From: Zoogloea sp041911615
Lineage (GTDB): Bacteria > Pseudomonadota > Gammaproteobacteria > Burkholderiales > Rhodocyclaceae
Reading direction: 5' to 3'
DNA length: 64,000 bases
NCBI RefSeq assembly: GCF_041911615.1
Contig: NZ_JAYROR010000080.1
Location: forward strand, 1-64,000
Shown here one piece after another: positions 51,745 through 59,187 of this stretch. The notes under the pieces were generated by a model. It was not told the origin of the DNA and ran no database searches. It was given only the letters and a program-made list of their open reading frames with translations. Each line of letters starts with the position of its first letter. The stretch's first letter is position 1. A program made the translations under genes and the position numbers.

Positions 51745-51770
51745 GGCCGTCGAACAGGGGTTCGTCCTCA

Positions 51771-51812
51771 CCGAAACCCTTCGCCTCCTAGCCCCCTCCG
51801 CGCGCGCGCGAC
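51771..51812 (+). promoter_or_regulatory. Shared late-operon motif, copy 1
   Basis: CCGAAACCCTTCGCCTCC followed after about ten bases by an alternating (CG) run, 51-10 bp before the lysozyme start. A close copy lies at 58857 before another late gene. Candidate late promoter or activator site for the Mor homologue. Confidence 0.5.
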
Positions 51813-51821
51813 ACTGCGCGC

Positions 51822-52331
51822 ATGCAATCCCCCCTCACCACCTCCGCCCGTGGCCTTGCGCTGATCCGCTCGTTCGAGAAGTTCGAGCCCAAGGCCTATA
51901 TCTGCCCGGCTGGCAAGCTGACCATCGGCTACGGCCACGTCATCAAGGCCTCGGAACCTCACCTGCGCAGCAAGACGCTGACGCAGGGCGAGGCCGAGGC
52001 CTTGCTGCGTGACGACTGCCGCACCGTCGAGATCTACCTCTCTGCGGTGCTGCCGGACTGGGTGCGCAGCCACCACTTCGACGCGCTGGTTTCGTTCTGC
52101 TTCAACTGCGGGGTGAAGGCCTTCGACGGCTCCACGCTGCGCGTGAAGATCAAGCAGGGCGACCGCCAGGGTGCTCAGGGCGAGTTCCACAAGTGGATCT
52201 TCTCGAAGGGGCGGCGCCTGCGCGGGCTGGTCGTTCGGCGGGCGTGTGAGGCGCTGATGTTCGCGGGTTGCTCCGACTCCACCATCGAGACCGAGCGCCG
52301 CCGGCTCGAAGCCCTGAAAGGACCGCTATGA
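51822..52331 (+). CDS. Phage endolysin, T4/P21-type lysozyme
   Basis: Muramidase of glycoside hydrolase family 24, 169 residues. Catalytic triad E19, C28, T34 in the P21-like E-8-C-5-T form (ending CPAGKLTIGYGH). ALVSFCFNCGVKAF is the conserved second segment. No N-terminal signal-anchor, so a holin is needed for release. First gene of the rightward late operon. Confidence 0.92.
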   Translation: MQSPLTTSARGLALIRSFEKFEPKAYICPAGKLTIGYGHVIKASEPHLRSKTLTQGEAEALLRDDCRTVEIYLSAVLPDWVRSHHFDALVSFCFNCGVKAFDGSTLRVKIKQGDRQGAQGEFHKWIFSKGRRLRGLVVRRACEALMFAGCSDSTIETERRRLEALKGPL

Positions 52332-52768
52332 GCATCCGCTTTTCCGTCGTGGCCAGCTCGGCCGAGGCCCGGGACGAGGACGTCCTGATCGACGCCCATC
52401 ACATCTCCACCGACCGGGAATGGTTCGAGCACCCGATCCGCACCCACCGCCTGCGCGTCGGCGGCAAGGTGGAGCTGCTGGCCCACGTGGCCCTCGGCTT
52501 CAAGCTGCACCGGGGTGCGCGGGACGAGCTGTGCGTCAACGTGAGCCACGATGACCCCGGCGCCTCCCACGCCCTGGATCTGGTGAGCGTGATCACCGCC
52601 GCCCCGGCCGCCACCGAGCTGCCCGGCGCGATCACGCTGGACGAGGCCGGTGACGCGGTGGAGTGCGACGTGGTCACGGTGCCGCCGGGCGGCAGCGCCC
52701 CGGTCACGCTGCTGCGGGCCAACGTGCTGGTGATCCGCGAGGTGCCGGTGGAGGTGCGCCATGGCTGA
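52328..52768 (+). CDS. Late phage protein, unrecognised
   Basis: 146 residues, ATG 52328 overlapping the lysozyme stop (ATGA). Acidic, beta-rich (HRLRVGGKVELLAHVALGF, ELPGAITLDEAGDAVECDV). No signal or helix. Position in the lysis cluster. Function unknown. Confidence 0.7.
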   Translation: MSIRFSVVASSAEARDEDVLIDAHHISTDREWFEHPIRTHRLRVGGKVELLAHVALGFKLHRGARDELCVNVSHDDPGASHALDLVSVITAAPAATELPGAITLDEAGDAVECDVVTVPPGGSAPVTLLRANVLVIREVPVEVRHG

Positions 52769-52988
52769 GCCGCAGCCCCTGCCCGAGCCCAAGCCGGCCC
52801 GCCAATCCAAGGTGCTGATCTTCAACGGCGCGGCCGCGGCTGTGTCGGCGCTGCTCACGGTGGCCGACAGCTTCGAGCCCTTCCTGCCGCCCGACTTCTA
52901 CAAGGCCGCGCTGGCCGTGGTGGTGGTCGTCAATGCGGTGCTGCGGATCTACACCACCCAGCCGGTGTGCCTGCGGGGGGGCGAGTGA
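52761..52988 (+). CDS. Holin-like protein
   Basis: 75 residues with two hydrophobic segments (LIFNGAAAAVSALLTVA about 19-36 and ALAVVVVVNAVLRIY about 48-63) separated by a short acidic turn, and charged ends. Size, topology and place next to the lysozyme fit a class II holin; no family motif is certain. Confidence 0.6.
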   Translation: MAEPQPLPEPKPARQSKVLIFNGAAAAVSALLTVADSFEPFLPPDFYKAALAVVVVVNAVLRIYTTQPVCLRGGE

Positions 52989-53218
52989 TGCAGCGCTACT
53001 ACTTCGGTGCAGCGCTGGCACCCACGCCCATCTCGGTGTTCATCTGGGGCTGCGGTGCGCTCGCCACCCACCTGGACCACTGGCGCGCCCTGGTGTCGGC
53101 CATCCCCCGCCCGCGGTGGCGCACGCCGCTGCTGCGCGACGCCGTGCAGCGCCTCTCCCTCAACCCCACCGCCACGGCCCGCCAGCGCGGGCCGATGTGG
53201 CAACGCGCCCGAGCCTGA
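52988..53218 (+). CDS. Small lysis-cluster protein, unrecognised
   Basis: 76 residues from ATG 52988 (TGATG junction). Hydrophobic N-terminal half (FGAALAPTPISVFIWGCG) and a strongly basic C-terminal half. Could be a spanin or antiholin component; not recognised. Confidence 0.6.
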   Translation: MQRYYFGAALAPTPISVFIWGCGALATHLDHWRALVSAIPRPRWRTPLLRDAVQRLSLNPTATARQRGPMWQRARA

Positions 53219-53222
53219 CCCC

Positions 53223-53480
53223 ATGACCGACCTTGCCGACCGCGCTGCCGAGCGCGAAGCCGAGTTCATCGGCGACGCCCTGGCCGAGCAGCACCGCCAC
53301 GACCCCACCGCTGGCAAGACGCCGGCCGACAGCGCCACCCACTGCGCCGGCTGCGGCCAGGCGATCGCCGAAGCCCGCCGCCAGGCGGTGCCGAGCGTGG
53401 TGCTGTGCTTCGATTGCCAGGATGAAGCCAACTGGCTGGAAGCCGCCGCACGGCGGAATGGGCGGAGGGTTGCGCCATGA
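53223..53480 (+). CDS. TraR/DksA-type zinc-finger protein
   Basis: 85 residues with a C4 zinc finger (C41, C44, C62, C65) in HCAGCGQAIAEARRQAVPS then CFDCQD. The N-terminal helix is acidic (DRAAEREAEFIGDALAEQ). Such phage TraR proteins bind RNA polymerase in the secondary channel and mimic DksA/ppGpp. It overlaps the next gene by 4 bp. Confidence 0.9.
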   Translation: MTDLADRAAEREAEFIGDALAEQHRHDPTAGKTPADSATHCAGCGQAIAEARRQAVPSVVLCFDCQDEANWLEAAARRNGRRVAP

Positions 53481-53857
53481 CCGCCGTGCAGGTGGATTTC
53501 TGGAACCTGGTCGGGCTGTTGCTGGCCTTCTTTGGCGCAGTGGCCGGGGCTGTGAAGCTCGTCGTGGCCCAGTTCGAGCGCCGACTGGATGAACGATTCG
53601 CCGCCCAGGAAAAGTCACGCGCCGAGTCGCAGAAGCACTGGGACGCGAAGTTCTCCAGCCTGGAGCAAACCGCCAAGGACGAGGCCGGCCAGTGGCTGCG
53701 CATCGAGCGCGAGCTGCTCGACCTCAAGGCCGAGCTGCCGCTGCAGTACGTGCGGCGGGAGGACTACATCCGCGGGCAGAGCGTGATCGAGGCCAAGCTC
53801 GACGGCCTCGCCAGCAAGATCGAAAAGAACCAACTGCGAGGGCCAAACCATGGTTGA
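53477..53857 (+). CDS. Membrane-anchored coiled-coil phage protein
   Basis: 126 residues. One N-terminal helix (LVGLLLAFFGAVAGAVKLVV), then a long coiled coil (FERRLDERFAAQEKSRAES) and YVRREDYIRGQSVIEAKLDG. Conserved in the lysis-to-terminase segment of Mu-like phages. A spanin-like role is possible from topology. Confidence 0.7.
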   Translation: MTAVQVDFWNLVGLLLAFFGAVAGAVKLVVAQFERRLDERFAAQEKSRAESQKHWDAKFSSLEQTAKDEAGQWLRIERELLDLKAELPLQYVRREDYIRGQSVIEAKLDGLASKIEKNQLRGPNHG

Positions 53858-54158
53858 TGCGGCAAAGATCCGGCGCGAATCCCTGCGCTGGCTGATCCTG
53901 CTCACGCTGAACAACGCGCGCCCCATCGGCGCCTTCGAGGGACCGATCCTGGCCGTGGCGCAGTCCGAGTACCCGGACGCCACCGCGCTGGAGATGCGCC
54001 GCGAGCTGGACTACCTGGACGACCGCAAGCTGGTCGAGGTGGAGAAGCGCCCCGACGGCCGCTGGTTCTGCGGGCTCACCCGCTACGGCGTGGATCTGGC
54101 TGAATACACCGTGGCCTGCGAGCCCGGCATCGCCCGGCCCGAGAAGTACTGGTCGTAA
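53850..54158 (+). CDS. Mu gp26-like winged-helix protein
   Basis: 102 residues; a winged-helix pattern with LRWLILLTLNNARPIGAFEG and MRRELDYLDDRKLVEVEKR. It stands directly before the small terminase gene, the place of Mu gp25/gp26. Function unknown. Confidence 0.7.
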   Translation: MVDAAKIRRESLRWLILLTLNNARPIGAFEGPILAVAQSEYPDATALEMRRELDYLDDRKLVEVEKRPDGRWFCGLTRYGVDLAEYTVACEPGIARPEKYWS

Positions 54159-54161
54159 GCC

Positions 54162-54731
54162 ATGGCCCGCAAGAGCAGCATCGACCGCCTGCCGGAGCAC
54201 GTGAAGGCCTACGTCACGGGCTTGCTTGCCGACGGCAAGATGACCCTCGACGAGCTGATCGCCGACCTGCAGGCGCGCTTTCCCGAGGAAGCCGCCGCCG
54301 ATGAACTACCCAGCCGCTCGGCAGTGCATCGCTACGGCGCCAAGCTGGAGCGCCGCCTCGCCGCGATCCGCGCCAGCACCGAGGCCGCCAAGATCATCCG
54401 CGCCCAGGCCGGCGACGGCGAGGACGCCCGCTCGGAGGCGCTGACCGCGTTGATCCAGACCGAGCTGTTCGAGGCGATCCTGGATGTGCAGGAGGCCAGC
54501 GCCGACGAGATCGACCCGGCCGAGCGGGTCGGCATGCTGTCGAGCGCAGCCAAGAACGTGGCCACCCTGACGCGCTCGAGCGTGACCTTGAAGCGCTTTC
54601 AGTCCGAGGTGCGGGCCAAGCTCGAAGCCAAGATGGCAGCGCTGGAGGCCGAGGGCAGCTCAGGCAAGGGCCGCCGCTTCGACGCCGAGACCCTGCGCAT
54701 CGTGCGCGAAGAGATCTACGGCATCGTATGA
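54162..54731 (+). CDS. Small terminase subunit, DUF3486 (Mu gp27-like)
   Basis: 189 residues. The start KSSIDRLPEHVKAYVTGLL and LPSRSAVHRYGAKLERRLA is the DUF3486 signature, with an HTH and a helical dimerisation arm. Recognises phage DNA for packaging together with the large subunit, whose gene it overlaps by 4 bp. Confidence 0.88.
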   Translation: MARKSSIDRLPEHVKAYVTGLLADGKMTLDELIADLQARFPEEAAADELPSRSAVHRYGAKLERRLAAIRASTEAAKIIRAQAGDGEDARSEALTALIQTELFEAILDVQEASADEIDPAERVGMLSSAAKNVATLTRSSVTLKRFQSEVRAKLEAKMAALEAEGSSGKGRRFDAETLRIVREEIYGIV

Positions 54732-56110
54732 GCACGCCCGCCGTTCCCCTCTACGGCTACCAGCGCAGATGGCTGGCCGACAAGAGCCGCTTCAAGATCG
54801 GCATGTTCGCCCGCCAGACCGGCAAGACCTTCACGACCACCCTCGAGCTGGTCGACGACTGCTTCGAGGCCGAGGCGATGGGCGGCCGCACCCGGTGGGT
54901 GATCCTCAGCCGCGGGGAGCGCCAGGCCAAGGAAGCCATCGAGGAAGGCGTGAAGAAGCACTGCAAGGCCTACAGCCTCGGCATCCAGATCGTCGAGGGT
55001 GAGTTCAAGGCCGAATCCGGCGAGCGTTACACGATGCTAGACGTGACCTTGCCGGGCGGCTCGAAGATCACCGCGCTGCCGGCCAACCCCGACACCGCCC
55101 GGGGCTTCTCGGCCAACGTGTTCCTGGACGAGTTTGCCTTCCATGCCGACAGCCGCAAGATCTGGACGGCGCTGTTCCCGGTGATCTCCAACGGCTGGAA
55201 GCTGCGGGTCACCAGCACCCCCAATGGCAAGGGCAACAAGTTCTACGAGCTGATGACCGACAAGGCCCTCGAGGGCGTGTGGTCGCGGCACCTGGTGGAC
55301 ATCTACAAGGCGGTGGCCGACGGCCTGCCGCGCAACGTCGACGAGATGCGCCTGGCGCTCAACGACGAAGACTCATGGAAGCAGGAGTTCGAGCTGGGCT
55401 GGCTCGACGAGGCCAGCGCCTGGATCTCCTACGACCTCATCGATGGCGTGGAGCACGACCAGGCCGGCCGGCCCGAGGGCTACACCGGCGGGCCGTGCTT
55501 CGTGGGCGTGGACATCGCCACCCGCAACGACCTGTTCGTGATCTGGGTGGTCGAGATGGTGGGCGACGTGGCCTGGACGCGGGAGATCATCGCCAGGAAG
55601 CGGATCAGCTTTGCCGAGCAGGATGCGCTGCTTGACGACGTGTTCCAGCGCTACCTGGTGCTGCGCTGCTGCATGGACCAGACCGGCATGGGCGAAAAGC
55701 CCGTGGAGGACGCCAAGCGCCGCTACGGGCAGTTGCGCGTCGAGGGCGTGCTGTTCACCTCGGTGAATAAGCTGACCCTGGCCACCCAGGGCAAGGAGGC
55801 GTTCGAGGATCGCAAGCTGCGTATCCCCCTGGGCGACCGGGAGCTGCGCAGCGATCTGCACAAGCTGCAAAAGGTGTCGAGCCCGACCGGGGCCCCGCGC
55901 TTCGTGGCTGAGTCGGACAGCACCGGCCACGCCGACCGCGCCTGGGCCTGCTTCCTGGCTCTCAACGCATCGAGCGGCGGCGCGGCCCCTTCCGCCGGCG
56001 CCACCGTCGAATCCCCCAAGGACACCTACGACCCCCAATCCTTCGCCGACCGTCAGCGCCGGGGGCTTTTGCAGAATCGGGCCTACAGGCCGTTTTTCCG
56101 GCGCGGGTAG
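54728..56110 (+). CDS. Large terminase subunit (Mu gp28-like)
   Basis: Packaging motor ATPase-nuclease of 460 residues, Mu headful type. Walker A FARQTGKT (27-34), Walker B in ANVFLDEFAFH, coupling SNGWKLRVTSTPNGKGN, and the RNase-H-like nuclease beginning FVGVDIATRNDLFVIW. All main elements are intact. Confidence 0.92.
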   Translation: MSTPAVPLYGYQRRWLADKSRFKIGMFARQTGKTFTTTLELVDDCFEAEAMGGRTRWVILSRGERQAKEAIEEGVKKHCKAYSLGIQIVEGEFKAESGERYTMLDVTLPGGSKITALPANPDTARGFSANVFLDEFAFHADSRKIWTALFPVISNGWKLRVTSTPNGKGNKFYELMTDKALEGVWSRHLVDIYKAVADGLPRNVDEMRLALNDEDSWKQEFELGWLDEASAWISYDLIDGVEHDQAGRPEGYTGGPCFVGVDIATRNDLFVIWVVEMVGDVAWTREIIARKRISFAEQDALLDDVFQRYLVLRCCMDQTGMGEKPVEDAKRRYGQLRVEGVLFTSVNKLTLATQGKEAFEDRKLRIPLGDRELRSDLHKLQKVSSPTGAPRFVAESDSTGHADRAWACFLALNASSGGAAPSAGATVESPKDTYDPQSFADRQRRGLLQNRAYRPFFRRG

Positions 56111-56138
56111 CTGCCAGCGGTGCCGGGCGTTCCGTTGC

Positions 56139-56164
56139 CCGGTTTATAAACCCCTATAAACCGG
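56139..56164. repeat. Inverted repeat before the portal gene
   Basis: CCGGTTTATA and TATAAACCGG around AACCCC: a perfect 10-6-10 dyad, AT-rich inside a GC-rich genome, 38 bp before the portal start and 28 bp after the terminase stop. Operator or RNA hairpin. Confidence 0.6.
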
Positions 56165-56201
56165 TTTCTGCCGACATTCAGAGCCAAGACTCGGAGCCAA
56201 G

Positions 56202-57632
56202 ATGAAGTTGCCAAACTGGATTACCCGGATGTTGCCGGGGCTCGGCGCCACGGACCCCGCACCCGAGACGATGCGCGAGGCCGCCGGCGCCAACGTCGAT
56301 CCCGACGACGAGAACTGGCGAAAGCTCACCGGCGACGCCGACCGCGACCTCTCGCCGATGACCCAGGCGCGCATGCAGCAGATGGCGGCCTACCTGTGGG
56401 AATCGAACCTGATGGCCAACCGCCTGGTGGAGCTGGGCGTGGCCTACCTGCTGGCCGAGGGCGTCAAGCTGACCTGCAAGGACGCCGAGGCGCAGAAGGT
56501 GCTCAAGCGCTTCTGGCGCGACCCCATCAACAACATGCCCCTCAAGCTCGCCGAGAAGGTGCGCGAGCTGGCGCTGTTTGGCGAGCAGTGCTACCCGGTG
56601 TTCGTGAACGAGCTCTCCGGCCACGTGCGCCTGGGCTACCTCGACCCGAGCCTGATCGGCCGCGTGGTGATGGACCCGGACAACGGCAGCCAGCCCATCG
56701 GCGTGATCACCCGGCGCGACGCGGCGGGCAACTGCCTGCGCTACAAGGTGATCATCAACGGGCCGGAAGAGGTTTTCACGGCGCGGACGCGCAAGATCCG
56801 CGAGAGCTACGCCGACGGCGAGTGCTTCTACGTCCGGGTGAACAACATGGCCGCCGGCGGCCGCGGGCGCTCCGACCTGCTCGCCCAGGCCGACTGGCTG
56901 GATGCCTACGACGAGTTCCTGTTCGGCGAGCTGGACCGGGCCAAGTTTCTGAGGGCCTTCTTCTGGGACGTGACCATCACCGGCGGCACGCCCGAGGACG
57001 TGAAGCGCCGCGCCGCCGAGATCTCCGCCCCGGCACCTGGAGCCGTGCGCGTGCACAACGACGCCGAGCAGTGGAAGACCGAGACGCCCGACCTCAAGGC
57101 CGCCGACAGCAGCGAGCATGCCCGCCTGTTCCGCAACCACGTGCTGGGCGGCGCCACGATCCCGGAGCACTGGTTCGGGGGCGGCGGCGACGTGAACCGC
57201 TCCACCGCCGGAGAGATGGGCGAGCCGACCTTCAAGGTGTTCTCCATGCGCCAGGGCCTGTGGAAGATCGTCCTCGAGGACATGGGCCGCTACGCGCTGC
57301 GCCGCGCCTCCCTGGCCACCACCGGCGCCGAGCCCGACTTCGAGGACGAAGCCTACGAGGTGGAGGCCGTCTTCCCCGAACTCACCGCCCGCGACACCAC
57401 CAAGTGGGCGGCCGCGCTGCAGCAGGTGGCCACCGCCATGCTGGTGATGGTGAACGCCAAGCTCATCAGCCGCGCCACCGCCGTGAAGATGCTCGCCACC
57501 GTGGCCGGCCGCCTGGGCGTGGAGATCGACGCCGAGGACGAGCTGGCCAACGCCGAGCAGGACGCCGCCACCAAGGCGGCTAACGACGCCTTCAACGGGC
57601 TCACGCCCGCCAAGGACGCGGCCGCGGCATGA
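56202..57632 (+). CDS. Phage portal protein
   Basis: 476 residues. Typical portal features: NLMANRLVELGVAYLLAEG, REL-ALFGEQCYPVF-like segment (VRELALFGEQCYPVFVNE), LGYLDPSLIGRVVMDPDNG and RSDLLAQADWLDAYDEFLFG. Forms the dodecameric ring through which DNA enters. It stands directly after the terminase as in Mu gp29. The exact portal subfamily is uncertain. Confidence 0.85.
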   Translation: MKLPNWITRMLPGLGATDPAPETMREAAGANVDPDDENWRKLTGDADRDLSPMTQARMQQMAAYLWESNLMANRLVELGVAYLLAEGVKLTCKDAEAQKVLKRFWRDPINNMPLKLAEKVRELALFGEQCYPVFVNELSGHVRLGYLDPSLIGRVVMDPDNGSQPIGVITRRDAAGNCLRYKVIINGPEEVFTARTRKIRESYADGECFYVRVNNMAAGGRGRSDLLAQADWLDAYDEFLFGELDRAKFLRAFFWDVTITGGTPEDVKRRAAEISAPAPGAVRVHNDAEQWKTETPDLKAADSSEHARLFRNHVLGGATIPEHWFGGGGDVNRSTAGEMGEPTFKVFSMRQGLWKIVLEDMGRYALRRASLATTGAEPDFEDEAYEVEAVFPELTARDTTKWAAALQQVATAMLVMVNAKLISRATAVKMLATVAGRLGVEIDAEDELANAEQDAATKAANDAFNGLTPAKDAAAA

Positions 57633-57660
57633 CCGCGGTCCAGGGCCAGAGGGGGATGAA

Positions 57661-57945
57661 ATGCCTTGCTACGTGATGTACGACGAGCAGCGCAAGCCAG
57701 TCGGCCACATCTGCGGTGATCTCGGCCCGCACTGCACCGACTGTGGCGATGCCGGCGCTAACCTTTGTGACTACCCCGTCGGGTCCGGAAAGACGTGTGA
57801 TCGCTCGATCTGTGAATACCATTCGCACGAGGTCGCCCCGAACATGCATTACTGCGGTCAGCACCATGCCGAGTGGCGAGCGTTCCGCGAGTCGGGCGGG
57901 GTGAAAGCGGAGCTTGAGAAAGTGGTGCCTTACCGTGGGGCGTGA
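57661..57945 (+). CDS. Cys/His-rich small protein, likely zinc-binding
   Basis: 94 residues with eight cysteines and six histidines (HCTDCGDAGANLCDY, CDRSICEYHSHEVAPNMHYC), like a two-site zinc-ribbon. Lower GC than its neighbours. Inserted between portal and head protein genes, which are otherwise adjacent in Mu-like phages: probably a cargo gene. Not recognised. Confidence 0.65.
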   Translation: MPCYVMYDEQRKPVGHICGDLGPHCTDCGDAGANLCDYPVGSGKTCDRSICEYHSHEVAPNMHYCGQHHAEWRAFRESGGVKAELEKVVPYRGA

Positions 57946-57951
57946 CATCAC

Positions 57952-58830
57952 ATGACCGACCTCGCCAAGGCCATCGAGGCCGAGCTGAAGGCGGTGCTCG
58001 AGGAGCGTGACCGCTTCCTGGCCACGAGCGGCGAGACCATCGCCAGGCTGCTCAAGATCGCCGAGGCGCGGCTGGTGGCGCTGCTGGCCGACCAACCGAG
58101 TGACGCGGCCCAGTGGAGCCTCTCCCAGGTGCAGGCCCAGGTGCGCCAGGCGCTGGCCGAGTTTGGCGACCGGGCCGCGGCCGAGCTGGCCAGCCAGGCC
58201 GGCACGGCGTGGGAGGCCGGCCAGGCGTCCGTCGACGCGCCCCTGGCCGCCGGCCGCCTGGTGGTGATGGGGGCGGCGCCGGTGCTCGACACGCGCCTGC
58301 TCACGGCGATGCGGGCCTTCATGACCGACCGCATCAAGGACGTGGGCAGCGAGGCGATCAGCAAGATCAACACCCAGCTGGGCCTCACGGTGCTGGGCGC
58401 CCAGCCGCCGGCCGAGACGGTCTCGGCGATCAAGGACATCCTGGGCGAGAGCTCCCGCCGGCGGGCGCTCACCATCGTGCGCACCGAGAACTCGCGGGTG
58501 TATTCCACCGCCGCCTATGAAAGGCTCTTGCAGCAGGCGCAAATGGTGGAAGGCCTGCAGAAGCAGTGGCGGGCCAGCGGCAAGCCCCACCCGCGCATCA
58601 ACCACCTGGCGGCCGACGGCCAGGTGCAGGACGTGACGAAACCCTTCAAGCTCGGCGGCGCCGAGCTGATGTACCCCCACGACCCGGCGGCGCCGGCTTC
58701 CGAAACCATCCTGTGCGGCTGTACGATGGTGCCCTGGCACGCCGACTGGGCCGGCGCCATGAAGAACCCCGCCCGCAAGTACGCCCAGGACGAAGCCGGC
58801 CAGCCCGTGCGCGAGCTGCTCGCCCGCTAG
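57952..58830 (+). CDS. Head morphogenesis protein (Mu F / SPP1 gp7-like)
   Basis: 292 residues. The C-terminal half carries the minor-head-protein signature: RALTIVRTENSRVYSTAAYE, then GLQKQWRASGKPHPRINHLA and the Cys cluster TILCGCTMVP. Helical N-terminal half. Acts in capsid assembly near the portal; some members have ADP-ribosyl-transferase fusions, not seen here. Confidence 0.9.
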   Translation: MTDLAKAIEAELKAVLEERDRFLATSGETIARLLKIAEARLVALLADQPSDAAQWSLSQVQAQVRQALAEFGDRAAAELASQAGTAWEAGQASVDAPLAAGRLVVMGAAPVLDTRLLTAMRAFMTDRIKDVGSEAISKINTQLGLTVLGAQPPAETVSAIKDILGESSRRRALTIVRTENSRVYSTAAYERLLQQAQMVEGLQKQWRASGKPHPRINHLAADGQVQDVTKPFKLGGAELMYPHDPAAPASETILCGCTMVPWHADWAGAMKNPARKYAQDEAGQPVRELLAR

Positions 58831-58856
58831 TTTCCCCTCCCGCAGTACCCTCCAGT

Positions 58857-58891
58857 CCGAAGCCTTTCGCCTCCCGGAAGTCGCGCGCGCG
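58857..58891 (+). promoter_or_regulatory. Shared late-operon motif, copy 2
   Basis: CCGAAGCCTTTCGCCTCC followed after about eight bases by a (CG) run; 16 of 18 bases equal copy 1 at 51771. It lies 49-83 bp before the 81-residue gene at 58940. Confidence 0.5.
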
Positions 58892-58939
58892 CCGGCAGGA
58901 TGGCAGCGCAATCCGCAGCCATCCAACCGGGAGACCTCC

Positions 58940-59185
58940 ATGGCCGAACTCGACGCCGTTGCCGCGGCGAAATACTTCAAGGACGCGAAGATCCTTGTCC
59001 AGATGCCCAAGCTGGACAAGGACGGCAACCCCGTTCGCAACCCCGAGACCAAGCGCATCGTCACCGTCGATGAAGACCTGGAGCCCCGCCACATCGTGGG
59101 CGTGCGCGACCTGGGCAGCACGGTGTCGATCACCGTGGCCGACGGCCGCAAGTACGCGGCCACCAAGTCGGGCGCCGGCAAGTAA
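58940..59185 (+). CDS. Small late phage protein, unrecognised
   Basis: 81 residues; KILVQMPKLDKDGNPVRNPE, then HIVGVRDLGSTVSITVADGR. A small beta-rich fold, directly before the protease-capsid gene; may be a head decoration or scaffold helper. Confidence 0.7.
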   Translation: MAELDAVAAAKYFKDAKILVQMPKLDKDGNPVRNPETKRIVTVDEDLEPRHIVGVRDLGSTVSITVADGRKYAATKSGAGK

Positions 59186-59187
59186 CC

